From positions 1-34,046 of the forward strand of contig NZ_BAABDD010000042.1 in assembly GCF_039539445.1 (NCBI RefSeq): 34,046 nucleotides of DNA. The letters run 5' to 3'. Shown here in pieces: positions 24,464 to 32,433 of the stretch. The notes under the pieces were generated by a model that had not been told where the DNA came from, did not search any database, and saw only the letters and a list, made by a program, of their open reading frames with translations. Source of the DNA: Salinactinospora qingdaonensis (GTDB lineage: Bacteria; Actinomycetota; Actinomycetes; Streptosporangiales; Streptosporangiaceae). Numbering within the stretch: position 1 is the stretch's first letter; every line of letters begins with the position of its first letter. The translations under genes and the position numbers were made by a program.

Positions 24464-25897
24464 GTGACACGCGAGAGCGAGTACGACGTCATCGTCATCG
24501 GGGCTGGATCTACCGGAGAAAACGTCGCCGACCGTGTCAGGCGCGCCGGCCTCACCACCGTCGTGGTCGAGCGCGCCCTCGTGGGAGGGGAGTGCTCCTA
24601 CTGGGCGTGCATGCCCAGTAAGGCACTGCTGCGTCCGCCCGCGGCGTTACACCAGGCCAGTGCCGTCGACGGCGCCCGCGAGGCGATCAGCGACGGCCTC
24701 TCGCCGCGGCCGGCTCTGGCCCGCCGCGACGAGATCGTGTCCCACTGGCACGATGACAGTCAGGTCACCTGGGTCCACGACGCCGGAATCGATCTCGTGC
24801 GCGGCCAGGGCCGGCTGGTCGGGGAGCGTCTCGTCGAGGTCACCAGCCCCGCCGGCGAGATCATCGTGCTCACCGCCCGCCACGCCGTGGCCCTGTGCAC
24901 CGGCTCGCGGCCCCTGGTGCCGCCGCCGCTGGCCCCCGCCCAGCCCTGGGGCACCCACGAGGCGACCTCGGCCCAACAGGTGCCCGACAGCCTTATCGTC
25001 GTCGGGGGCGGCGTCGCCGGATGCGAACTGGCCTGGGCCTGGCACTGTTTGGGAGCGCAGGTCACCATGGTAGTGCGCGGGCCCCGGCTCCTTGCCGGCT
25101 ACGAGCCCTTCGCCGGCGACCACCTGCGCCAGGCCCTGCACCACGCCGGCATCGATATCCGCACCGCCACCTCGGCCCGCCAGGCCACCCGCGATCCCGC
25201 CACTGGCTACGTCAGCCTCACCTGTGACAGTGATCAAGGCCAGCAGGTGCTCACCGCCGCCGAACTGCTCGCCGCCACGGGCCGCGCCCCCACCACCGAC
25301 GACTTGGGCCTCGACAGTATCGGCCTCGACCCTGCCGCTCTCGATGTCGACGACACCTGCCAGGTTACCGGCGTCGATGAAGGGTGGCTCTACGCTGTCG
25401 GCGACGTCAACGGACGCGCCATGCTCACCCACATGGGCAAGTACCAGGCGCGTGCCTGCGGTGAGGCCATCGCCGCCCGCGCCGCCGGAACCGAGGCCAC
25501 CATCCACGCCTGGAGCCGCTGTACCGCCACCGCCGACCACCACGCTGTGCCCCAGGTCGTGTTCACCGAACCGGAAGTGGCGGCGGTCGGCCGCACCGAG
25601 GATGCGGCCCGCGCGGCGGGACTGCGCGTGCGCGCCGTGGAGTACCCACTGAGCTCCATCGCCGGCGCCGTCCTCTACGCGCGCGACTACAGCGGCCACG
25701 CCAAGATCGTCGTCGACGACGAGCGGCAGGTCCTGTTGGGCTGCACCCTGGTCGGCTCCGGAGCCGGTGAGCTCATCCACGCCGCCACGGTCGCCGTCGT
25801 CGGTGAGGTGCCGCTGGAACGGCTGTGGCACGCCGTACCGGCCTATCCCACGATGAGCGAGATCTGGCTGCGGCTGCTGGAAACCTACGGCCTGTGA
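24464..25897 (+). CDS. Pyridine nucleotide-disulfide oxidoreductase (dihydrolipoamide dehydrogenase-like)
   Basis: A 477-residue flavoprotein disulfide reductase. The FAD motif VIVIGAGSTGENVADRV leads to the redox pair C44 and C49 in GGECSYWACMPSKALLRP. An NAD-binding VVGGGVAGCELAWA follows, then LYAVGDVNGRAMLTHMGKYQAR, and the dimer domain ends in WHAVPAYPTMSEIWLRLLE, which supplies the His-Glu pair expected in lipoamide-type enzymes. The CSYWAC spacing (C-x4-C) is correct but the sequence differs from the common CVNVGC, placing it in an actinobacterial side branch also annotated as mercuric-reductase-like. The natural disulfide partner is unknown; no E2 or mercury genes are adjacent. The GTG start has AAAGG seven bases upstream. 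Confidence 0.85.
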   Translation: MTRESEYDVIVIGAGSTGENVADRVRRAGLTTVVVERALVGGECSYWACMPSKALLRPPAALHQASAVDGAREAISDGLSPRPALARRDEIVSHWHDDSQVTWVHDAGIDLVRGQGRLVGERLVEVTSPAGEIIVLTARHAVALCTGSRPLVPPPLAPAQPWGTHEATSAQQVPDSLIVVGGGVAGCELAWAWHCLGAQVTMVVRGPRLLAGYEPFAGDHLRQALHHAGIDIRTATSARQATRDPATGYVSLTCDSDQGQQVLTAAELLAATGRAPTTDDLGLDSIGLDPAALDVDDTCQVTGVDEGWLYAVGDVNGRAMLTHMGKYQARACGEAIAARAAGTEATIHAWSRCTATADHHAVPQVVFTEPEVAAVGRTEDAARAAGLRVRAVEYPLSSIAGAVLYARDYSGHAKIVVDDERQVLLGCTLVGSGAGELIHAATVAVVGEVPLERLWHAVPAYPTMSEIWLRLLETYGL

Positions 25898-26038
25898 GTG
25901 CAGCGACCGCGTTTCTCGGCCGCAGCCGAGCGTGGGGCGCGTCCCCGAGCAGGTGGGCCGAGCAGTCCGGAGCGCGCCCCGTGGCTCCCGTTCAGGGAGC
26001 GGGCGTCGTCACCTCAGCCCCCACCACACACAAGTAGT

Positions 26039-26055
26039 AAATCTACATTGTAAAG
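26039..26055. promoter_or_regulatory. AT-rich motif, copy B
   Basis: AAATCTACATTGTAAAG lies in the 197-bp gap between two convergent genes (the flavoprotein and the EamA transporter), where no promoter is needed for either. It is the most symmetric of the three copies (TCTACA-T-TGTAAA). Confidence 0.5.
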
Positions 26056-26094
26056 TTGAGGGGGATGTATCCCACAACAATGGTGGAAGCTTAC

Positions 26095-27024
26095 TCAACC
26101 AGGGGAGGAGACGCCCGCTGTCAGACGCGCCGGATCGATCACCCCGCTGGGGCGAGAGCTCGAACGACTCAACGTCATAGCCGTCACGGCAACCAGCAGC
26201 ACCCCAGCCCCACTCCACTGGCTCCAGCTCAGCGACGCTCCCAGCGCGGTCACCCCCACCAGCGCTGAGACGAAAGGAAACGTCAACTCGGCGATCGTGG
26301 CGCGGCTGGCCGCCGTACGACTCAGCCCCCAGTAGTACACCAGCAACGCACCCAGCCCCGGGATGAGCGCCACCCCGATCAGCGGGACGACGTCGCCGGC
26401 GCCAATGCGCAGTGACGCCCCCGATCCCAGTGCCAGCACCAGCGTCACCGGCAGTGCGACCGTGAAGCGCACCGCCGTGACGTGCATGAACGACAGTCGT
26501 AACCCGGCGAAGCGGCCCAATACCGTGCCGCTGGCCCACAGCACGGCCGCACCGACAGCCAAGAGCGCGGCCATAGCGTCACCGACGCTGATCGACAGCG
26601 GGTCTGCGAAGGCCAGCAGCCATGTCCCCACCAGCGCGGGCACGGCGTAGTAGGCGAAACGCGGGGTCACCCGTTCACCCAGCACGACCATGGCCAGCAC
26701 GACGGCGAAGACGGGTTGGAGCTTTTGGAGCACCTGCGGCGTGACAGGGTCACCGACAGCGAAGGCCGCCGTGAACAACGTGGTGGCCACCGCCGAGGAG
26801 CCCCCTCCGACCACGAGCATCGCCAGCACCGTGGCACGGCCGCAGCGAGCCAGCGCCACCATGGCGGAGCCGATCCACGGCAGCAGACACGCCACGATCA
26901 CCAGGTGCTCGAAAAAAACGATCGTGGGGGCGGGCAGCCGCTCGACCAGCGGCTCGCGCAGCAGCGCCGACGTCCCCCACAGGCCGGCGGCCACAGCTAC
27001 GGCCCACATCCGGTCGCCGCGCAT
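26095..27024 (-). CDS. EamA/DMT-family transporter
   Basis: A 309-residue inner-membrane protein with about ten hydrophobic helices in two EamA-type halves. Typical landmarks are GLWGTSALLREP at the N-terminus, VLQKLQPVFAVVLAMVVLGERVTPRF at the end of the first repeat, and LSRTAASRATIAELTFPFVSALVG with GASLSW in the second. The family exports metabolites or amino acids; the substrate here is not evident. I start at ATG 27024 (MRGDRMWAV); a GTG at 27036 with a purine-rich GGCGGAA ahead is an alternative, and the frame stays open to 27159 with sequence that does not look like protein. The gene converges with the flavoprotein gene. Confidence 0.85.
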   Translation of the reverse strand: MRGDRMWAVAVAAGLWGTSALLREPLVERLPAPTIVFFEHLVIVACLLPWIGSAMVALARCGRATVLAMLVVGGGSSAVATTLFTAAFAVGDPVTPQVLQKLQPVFAVVLAMVVLGERVTPRFAYYAVPALVGTWLLAFADPLSISVGDAMAALLAVGAAVLWASGTVLGRFAGLRLSFMHVTAVRFTVALPVTLVLALGSGASLRIGAGDVVPLIGVALIPGLGALLVYYWGLSRTAASRATIAELTFPFVSALVGVTALGASLSWSQWSGAGVLLVAVTAMTLSRSSSRPSGVIDPARLTAGVSSPG

Positions 27025-27233
27025 GGGCTCAGCCACCGCAGTCGTTTCCGCCGTGCCAGGGCAGCACCATCGTCGAGTGATTCCTTTCCGCTCGCAGGCA
27101 CCCCGTGTTGTTGCCGGCACCCCGTCGGCCCCCGGCGTTGATTCCCCGCCGGGGAGCACAACACACGGCCCCGCCGGCGCGGGCCTCGGACCACGGGGTC
27201 CACAGCCGCGTGCCGACGGGGCCGTAGTCGACC

Positions 27234-28253
27234 TTAGGCGGGGCTGCGGTGGCCCACCAGCAACAGCCGATCGAGAATGTCCTGCATGGTCACCAGGCCG
27301 ATCAGGGAGCTGTTGTCCTCGACCAGCGCGAGGTGGCTGCGGCTCTCACGCATGATGCTCAACGCCGCATAGATCGGGGTGGCTGCCTCTAGGCTCAGCA
27401 CCGGCCGCATCAAGTTGGCGGCGGTCGTGCCGGCCGCACTGGTCAACGCGTCGCGCACGTGCAGCACTCCCAGCGGCACCGTGCCGTCGGCCACGACCAG
27501 GCGCATGTGGCCGGTACTGCGCGACACCTCCTTGATGGCCTCCAACGAAGCCCCGGGGCTGACGCTGGCCAGTTCGGCCTTGGGGGTGACGATCTCGCGC
27601 AGTGGTCGCGCGTTGACCTCCAGCGCGCTGGCGAGCTGGTCGCGACGTTCGGCGTCGAGGGCCCCGGCGCGGGCCGAATGGTCGACGAGCTGGCGCAGGT
27701 CATCGGGGTTGTGTCCGCCGGCGACCTCGTCAACGGCAGCCACGCCGATACGGTGCAGGCTCCAGTTGGCCATCCCGTTGAGGCCCACCAGCAGTGGACG
27801 GGTCAGCCACATCCACCCTCGCATCGGAATGGCCAGCAATGTGGCCGACTTCTCGGGGTGGGAGATCGCCCACGACTTCGGCGCCATCTCCCCGACTACC
27901 AGGTGCAGGAACGTCACCACGAACAGGGAGACGACGAAGGAGACGGTGTAGGACACCGCGTTGGGCAGCCACCCGTGGAACAGCGGCTCCAGCAGGTGGT
28001 GGACGGCCGGCTTGGTGATCGCACCCAGGGCCAGCGTGCACAGTGTGATGCCCAGTTGCGAGCCGGCCAGCAGCAGCGACAGGTCGCGCGCGCTCTTCAG
28101 CGCGGTTCGCGCCGCCAGGCTGGTGGCCGCTGCCTCCTCCAACCGGTAGCGCCTCGCCGCCACCAGCGCGAACTCGATCGCCACGAAGAACGCGCTGAGC
28201 ACGATGATGCCCACCGAGATCAGTAGCGCTAGAACAGGGGGAAGGTCGCTCAT
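27234..28253 (-). CDS. CNNM/CBS-domain membrane protein (CorC/hemolysin-like), short form
   Basis: A 339-residue membrane protein. The N-terminal CNNM domain (residues about 1-190) has FFVAIEFALVAARRYRLE, SQLGITLCTLALGAI and VVGEMAPKSWAI, typical of this Mg2+/divalent cation exporter-related family. Two CBS modules follow (VTPKAELASVSPGASLEAI and NLMRPVLSLEAATPIYAAL). The protein stops after the second CBS and lacks the C-terminal CorC_HlyC domain that its upstream neighbour has. Its start codon overlaps the neighbour's stop by four bases (ATGA), so the two are translationally coupled and probably form a hetero-oligomer. Such tandem CNNM pairs are common in actinobacteria. Confidence 0.88.
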   Translation of the reverse strand: MSDLPPVLALLISVGIIVLSAFFVAIEFALVAARRYRLEEAAATSLAARTALKSARDLSLLLAGSQLGITLCTLALGAITKPAVHHLLEPLFHGWLPNAVSYTVSFVVSLFVVTFLHLVVGEMAPKSWAISHPEKSATLLAIPMRGWMWLTRPLLVGLNGMANWSLHRIGVAAVDEVAGGHNPDDLRQLVDHSARAGALDAERRDQLASALEVNARPLREIVTPKAELASVSPGASLEAIKEVSRSTGHMRLVVADGTVPLGVLHVRDALTSAAGTTAANLMRPVLSLEAATPIYAALSIMRESRSHLALVEDNSSLIGLVTMQDILDRLLLVGHRSPA

Positions 28254-29644
28254 GCCCGCACCCCCCGATCGTCCTGAGGGGTCTCGGTGGCCTGGATTTC
28301 GGTCATTTCCAAACGCACGGTCTCGGGCACGTGACGGTCGACGTTGTCCACGGTGAGGTGGATGTAACGGTGGGGCTCATCGTCCTCGGCCACGGGTGGG
28401 CGGGGCAGGTCGACGGTGACGGCGTCGCCGGGTTCGGGCAGCCGCCGGAGTTCGTTGATGACCAGCCCGCCGATGGTTTCGTAGTCACCGTCGGGCAGGT
28501 CGTGGCCCAGGAGGCGTTCCACCTCGTCGACGTGGAGTGCACCGGGCAGCAGCCAGGAACCGTCCTCGCTGACACGGGCCTCGCCCTCGTCTTCGGGGTC
28601 GTGCTCGTCGGCGATCTCGCCGACGAGCTCCTCGGCGATGTCCTCGGTGGTGATGACGCCGGCCAGCCCGCCGTACTCGTCGACGACGCAGGCGAATTCC
28701 TCGCCGTTGTCGCGCAGGTGATCGAGCACGGTGCTCAACGGCAGCGAGGCGGGCACCATAACGGCGGGCCGGGCGACCTCCTTGACCTCCACGGTGTCGA
28801 GGTCGCGGTCGCCCAACGCCAAGACGTCGCGCAGGCACACGACGCCGACGATGTCGTCGACGCCGTTGCCCAGCACGGGGAAGCGGGAGTGGCCGGAGGC
28901 CATGCTCTCCACGACGCGGCTGACGGGTTCGTCGGCCTCCACGGAGGTCACCTGGGGGCGAGGGATCATGGCGTGGTCGGCGGTGCGGTCGTGGAAGTCC
29001 AGGCTGCGGTCCAGCAACGTGGACAGGTCGGCGGGCAGGTCGCCGCTCTCGCGGGACTCCTCGACGATTTTCTCCAGGTCACGCGGGGTCGCGGCGTGCT
29101 GGAGGTCCTCCACGGGCTGAATCCGCACGGCCTTGAGCACTCCCACGGCGGCCTGGTCGAACAGCCAGATGAGCGGCCCGAAGACCTTGAGGTAGACGTT
29201 GGTGGACAGCGCCAGCCAGCGGGCCACGGGTTCGGGGCGCGCGATGGCCAGGTTCTTGGGGAACAGCTCCCCGAAGACCATCTGCACCACGGTGGAGAGC
29301 AGGAGCGCGGCGACCGTGCCGATGGTGATGCCAAGGGCTTGGGGGATGCCGGTGACTCCCAGCACCTCTCCGATGCCGGCGCCGATCATGGGTTCGGCGA
29401 TGTAGCCCACGAGCAGACCGGTGACGGTGATGCCCAGTTGGGCTCCCGAGAGCATGAAGGAGGTGCGGTTGGTGACAGACAGGGTGCGCTGGGCGTTGGT
29501 GTCACCGGAGGCTTTCGCGGCCTTGAGACGGGAGCGGTCGACGGCGACGAAGCTGAACTCTTGGGCGACGAAGTAGCCGTTGGCTGCGATGAGCAGCAGG
29601 ACTACCAGTGCTCCGAGGATGAGGTTGACGGCCACGCCGATCAT
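28250..29644 (-). CDS. CNNM/CBS/CorC_HlyC-domain membrane protein, long form
   Basis: A 464-residue membrane protein with the full three-part layout. The CNNM domain (about 1-200) includes NGYFVAQEFSFVAVDRSRL, SGAQLGITVTGLLVGYIAEP and VFGELFPKNLAIARPE. Two CBS modules follow, with DHAMIPRPQVTSVEADEPV and EVARPAVMVPASLPLSTVL, then VVDEYGGLAGVITTEDIAEELVGEI. The CorC_HlyC domain sits at about 360-440 (GALHVDEVERLLGHDLPDG, YETIGGLVI). Members control Mg2+ or other divalent cation transport across the membrane. GAGGCGG lies about eight bases before the ATG. It is the first gene of a two-gene operon with the short CNNM protein. No Mg2+ riboswitch was recognised in the 268 bases upstream. Confidence 0.9.
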   Translation of the reverse strand: MIGVAVNLILGALVVLLLIAANGYFVAQEFSFVAVDRSRLKAAKASGDTNAQRTLSVTNRTSFMLSGAQLGITVTGLLVGYIAEPMIGAGIGEVLGVTGIPQALGITIGTVAALLLSTVVQMVFGELFPKNLAIARPEPVARWLALSTNVYLKVFGPLIWLFDQAAVGVLKAVRIQPVEDLQHAATPRDLEKIVEESRESGDLPADLSTLLDRSLDFHDRTADHAMIPRPQVTSVEADEPVSRVVESMASGHSRFPVLGNGVDDIVGVVCLRDVLALGDRDLDTVEVKEVARPAVMVPASLPLSTVLDHLRDNGEEFACVVDEYGGLAGVITTEDIAEELVGEIADEHDPEDEGEARVSEDGSWLLPGALHVDEVERLLGHDLPDGDYETIGGLVINELRRLPEPGDAVTVDLPRPPVAEDDEPHRYIHLTVDNVDRHVPETVRLEMTEIQATETPQDDRGVRA

Positions 29645-29912
29645 GACGCACGCACCGCCTCGGAGCTGTCAGCTTCGGCACGTGCGCGCGCTGGTGAGGG
29701 GGGTTCGTCGAGGTCGGGGGAGCAGCGTTTACATAGGACACCGCTCGTACTTCGGGACGGATCCACTGTTCCTCTCTTGGTGGGTCAGTTATCTGTGTAT
29801 ACGCTCACTAGGCTGGAAAACTTCCCTGCGGCGCGTGGTTGAATCATCGGTGGGCAGGGTCCCTGGCGCAAGAGGGCGAGCCGCGCTGATACGGGCGCAA
29901 AGCCCGGAAAAG

Positions 29913-30476
29913 CTAGTTCACGGCGTCGCTGGTGGGGGCCGTCTCGACGTGGTGCTGCCACTCGCGGCGGCGGGTCTCGGCGATGGCCACGGCGGTGGCG
30001 ATGGCCACGTTGAGCGAGCCCACACGGCCGGTCTGGGGGATGTAGGCCAGCGCGTCGACGGCTTTGAGTAGCGCGGGGGAGCAGCCGTGGTCCTCGGCGC
30101 CCACGGCGAGGCAGATGTCGCCGTCGAGGGGAGCCTCGTGCAGGGGCGTGGCGCCGTGGGCGAGTTCGACGGCGACGACCCGGTAGCCGTCGTCGTGGGC
30201 GGCGTTGACGGCCTCGGGGCTGGTGCGCAGGCTCTGGCAGCGCAGTTTGGCCTCCGAGCCCAGCGCGGTCTTGCCGACCTGGGGGTGGGCGGGGTCGATG
30301 GTGTTGCCGGTGAGCCAGACGGTCTCGACGCCGAATGCGGCGGCGGTGCGCAGGATGGAGCCCAGGTTGAAGGGCTGGGTGATGGATTCGACGAGGAGCG
30401 CGATGCGTGCCTCGGTGCGCCGGCGCCATTGGCGGTTGAGACGTTTGACGTCGGTGGGACGGAGCTGGGTGCTCAC
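29913..30476 (-). CDS. TrmH/SpoU-family RNA 2'-O-methyltransferase
   Basis: A 187-residue SPOUT-class methyltransferase, which transfers a methyl group from S-adenosylmethionine to a ribose 2'-OH in tRNA or rRNA. Motif 1 is NLGSILRTAAAFG, motif 2 is LAVGAEDHGCSPALL, and motif 3 is IPQTGRVGSLNVAIATAVAIAE, including the knot-forming residues. There is no L30e-like N-terminal domain, as in the smaller TrmH/TrmL-like proteins, so a tRNA target is plausible, but the site is not determined. GTG 30476 is taken as start; AAGGA lies about 13 bases ahead, which is far. A small hairpin (CGGGC at 29892 with GCCCG at 29902) sits just past the stop. Confidence 0.88.
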   Translation of the reverse strand: MSTQLRPTDVKRLNRQWRRRTEARIALLVESITQPFNLGSILRTAAAFGVETVWLTGNTIDPAHPQVGKTALGSEAKLRCQSLRTSPEAVNAAHDDGYRVVAVELAHGATPLHEAPLDGDICLAVGAEDHGCSPALLKAVDALAYIPQTGRVGSLNVAIATAVAIAETRRREWQHHVETAPTSDAVN

Positions 30477-30522
30477 CTGGCTCGGGCTTCCTTGCGGGTC
30501 GTGGTCGGATGCGCTGGCCAGC

Positions 30523-31170
30523 TTACCCGGCGGCGGGAGCGCTGGTGATGCGTAGGACCCGGTATCCCGAGCGGGAAGCGATGCGTTGGCTGGGCAGGTG
30601 GTGGGTGTCGAGCCAACGCTGTAGGGAGTCGGCGCCGAGGTGGCGGTGGACGACGAGGTGGGCGGTGCCCTCGGGGGAGAGGCGGGTCAGCCAGGTGCGC
30701 AGCAGGGTGTGGAGGCGGTCCTTGCCGATGCGGATGGGGGGATTGGACCAGATCGCGGCGAAGGGGCCGGACAGGGCGGTGGGGTGTGCTGGGGAGGTGT
30801 GGGGGTGGGGCGCGCCGTCGTCGGTGACCTGAAAGAAATCTACGTTGTAAAGGTGGTTGTACTGTGCATTAAAAACAGCCAGGTCGAGAGCGCGACGATT
30901 AACGTCAACACCAACGACGGCAGCAGCGGGGGAGCGGGTGGCCATGGTGAGGGCGATGGGGCCGTAGCCGCATCCGAGGTCGAGGAGGTGGCCGTGGGTG
31001 GGGGGTGGGGGGACGGTTTCGAGGAGGATGCGGGTGCCGGGGTCCACGCGGTCGGGGGAGAAGATGCCGCGGTCGGTGGCCAGGCGGAGGTGGAGGTCGT
31101 CCAACACGAGGTTGACGGTGGTGGGGCGGCTGGCGGCGCCGGGGTCGGAGTCGAAGTAGTGCTGGGCCAC
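30523..31170 (-). CDS. Class I SAM-dependent methyltransferase (RsmC-like MTS domain)
   Basis: A 215-residue protein of the RsmC/MTS group. The N-terminal HYFDSDPGAASRPTTV and FSPDRVDPGTRILLE are typical of the family. Motif I is LLDLGCGYGPIALTMA, and the catalytic motif IV is IWSNPPIRIGK (NPP-F/I type used for exocyclic amine or guanine N2 methylation). Members modify rRNA. An AT-rich patch (about 30828-30885) encodes FNAQYNHLYNVDFFQ with codons (TTT, AAT, GTA) unlike the rest, and contains motif copy C. The GTG start has no clear Shine-Dalgarno. The gene is 46 bases upstream of the TrmH-type gene on the same strand and may be cotranscribed; both act on RNA. It is divergent from the SDR gene. 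Confidence 0.85.
   Translation of the reverse strand: MAQHYFDSDPGAASRPTTVNLVLDDLHLRLATDRGIFSPDRVDPGTRILLETVPPPPTHGHLLDLGCGYGPIALTMATRSPAAAVVGVDVNRRALDLAVFNAQYNHLYNVDFFQVTDDGAPHPHTSPAHPTALSGPFAAIWSNPPIRIGKDRLHTLLRTWLTRLSPEGTAHLVVHRHLGADSLQRWLDTHHLPSQRIASRSGYRVLRITSAPAAG
30837..30853. promoter_or_regulatory. AT-rich motif, copy C, inside the methyltransferase gene
   Basis: AATCTACGTTGTAAAGG differs from copy B by one base over 16. It lies inside the coding sequence in a roughly 55-base low-GC patch; read on the coding strand it gives HLYNVD. Whether it acts as a binding site or is a coincidence of coding is unknown. Confidence 0.4.
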
Positions 31171-31217
31171 GTGGTGACGCTACCAGGGCAGTGGGGGTGG
31201 TCCCCTTCACATGACAG

Positions 31218-31236
31218 ACCGTCCGGTCGGTACTGT
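31218..31236 (+). promoter_or_regulatory. TetR-like operator/promoter upstream of the SDR gene (site 2)
   Basis: ACCGTCCGGTCGGTACTGT, 41 bases before the SDR start codon. It matches site 1 (14559-14577, reverse strand) at 17 of 19 positions and in the same orientation to the gene, including the trailing TACTGT. Both also have CACAT a few bases upstream. It can also affect the divergent methyltransferase gene. Confidence 0.6.
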
Positions 31237-31277
31237 TGGGGTCGGTAGAGCACGCATAGCGCGCAAAGGAGAGTTCC

Positions 31278-32033
31278 ATGGGGCGTTTCGAGGGCAAGGT
31301 CGCCGTTCTCACGGGCGCGAGCCGGGGGATTGGGTTGGCTGCCGCGCAGCGGATCGTGGACGAGGGTGGCAGGGTCGTGATTACTGCACGTAACCAGGAG
31401 CCGCTGGACAAGGCCGTAGCCGAGCTCGGTGGGTCCGAGCGCGCATTGGGCGTGGTGGGTAAGGCCCACGACGCCGATCACCGCGGCGAGGTCGTCGACC
31501 GGGCGCTGTCGACGTTTGGCCGTCTTGATGTGCTGGTCAACAACACGGGGACCAATCCGGTCTATGACGCGGTGGTCAATCTCGACGCGGCGGCGATGGC
31601 CAAGATTTTCGAGGTCAACGTGATCGCGGCTGCCTCGTGGGTCAGCAGTGTCTACCACGCCTGGATGAAGGAGCACGGGGGAGCGGTGGTCAATGTCGCC
31701 TCCCTGGCCGGGCAGCATCCCTCGCCGGGGTTGGGGGTCTACGGGGCGAGCAAGGCGGCCCTGATCAACCTCACCGAGCAGTTGGCTTATGAGCTGGCGC
31801 CGGGGATTCGGGTGAATGCGGTGGCGCCGGCGGTGGTCAAGACGCGCTTTGCCACGGCCCTGTACGCCGACAACGAGGAGGAGGTGGCTGCGGGGTATCC
31901 GTTGGGCCGGTTGGGGGAGCCCGCTGATATCGCCGCGGCGATCGCTTACTTGTCGTCGGCGGATGCGGCGTGGGTGACGGGGCAGACGATCACGCTGGAC
32001 GGGGGGCGGACGTTGAGTGCCGGTGTGGAGTAG
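31278..32033 (+). CDS. SDR-family oxidoreductase (FabG-like)
   Basis: A 251-residue classical short-chain dehydrogenase, cytosolic. The cofactor motif is TGASRGIG (residues 12-19), with NNTG at 88-91 in place of NNAG. The catalytic residues are S142, Y155 and K159 (YGASK). ITLDGG near the C-terminus is also typical. An Arg at the end of strand two (TARN) suggests NADPH. The substrate is unknown: 3-oxoacyl thioesters or secondary alcohols are usual. AAAGGAGAG precedes the ATG. Its promoter shares an operator with the MDR alcohol dehydrogenase 17 kb away, which suggests a common inducer and perhaps linked steps in alcohol or fatty acyl metabolism. Confidence 0.9.
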   Translation: MGRFEGKVAVLTGASRGIGLAAAQRIVDEGGRVVITARNQEPLDKAVAELGGSERALGVVGKAHDADHRGEVVDRALSTFGRLDVLVNNTGTNPVYDAVVNLDAAAMAKIFEVNVIAAASWVSSVYHAWMKEHGGAVVNVASLAGQHPSPGLGVYGASKAALINLTEQLAYELAPGIRVNAVAPAVVKTRFATALYADNEEEVAAGYPLGRLGEPADIAAAIAYLSSADAAWVTGQTITLDGGRTLSAGVE

Positions 32034-32042
32034 TGCCGTGGG

Positions 32043-32069
32043 GTGGGGGTGGGTGGTTCCCGCCCCCAC
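32043..32069 (+). terminator. Terminator after the SDR gene
   Basis: GTGGGGGTGGG (32043-32053) pairs with CCCGCCCCCAC (32059-32069) over 11 positions including one G-U pair, 5-base loop. It begins ten bases after the stop codon. Confidence 0.65.
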
Positions 32070-32191
32070 AGCGGGGCCATTGGGCCTGTGATCTGCGGAA
32101 ACGGAGTTTTCAGGATTGCGTGTTGGGCTTGGTGGGCGGATTATGGGGAAGGAGAGCAGCAACCGTGATGAGGTGAACGGGGGAGGTGACG

Positions 32192-32398
32192 ATGCGGGCC
32201 CGTGTCGGGGATCGTCTAGTGGTTGAGGGGCCGCGTGATGATGTGCCGCGTCGCACTGCTGTGGTGACGGACGTGCGCGGTCGCGATGGGGCGCCGCCGT
32301 ATCAGGTGCGGTGGGTCGATGAGGACCGGGAGACGTTGGTCTTTCCGGGGGGTGACGCTCATATCGAGCGGGGTCCGGAGAGCCCTGCCGAGGAGTGA
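32192..32398 (+). CDS. DUF1918 domain protein
   Basis: A 68-residue protein that starts MRARVGDRLVVEG and contains AVVTDVRGRDGAPPYQVRW and TLVFPGGDAHIE, the pattern of DUF1918, a small actinobacterial beta-barrel (SH3-like) domain of unknown function. I chose ATG 32192 because GGGAGG lies five bases ahead; the frame can also start at GTG 32186. It precedes the DUF1876 gene by 35 bases and is probably cotranscribed. These two families are often found together. Confidence 0.85.
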   Translation: MRARVGDRLVVEGPRDDVPRRTAVVTDVRGRDGAPPYQVRWVDEDRETLVFPGGDAHIERGPESPAEE

Positions 32399-32433
32399 GG
32401 TGGTGGCCGGTTCCGGCTGGTTGGGGGTGTGTG

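Noticed and set aside
29645..29912. Mg2+ riboswitch upstream of the CNNM operon
   Set aside because: No conserved M-box elements recognised in the minus-strand sequence; only ordinary spacer seen.
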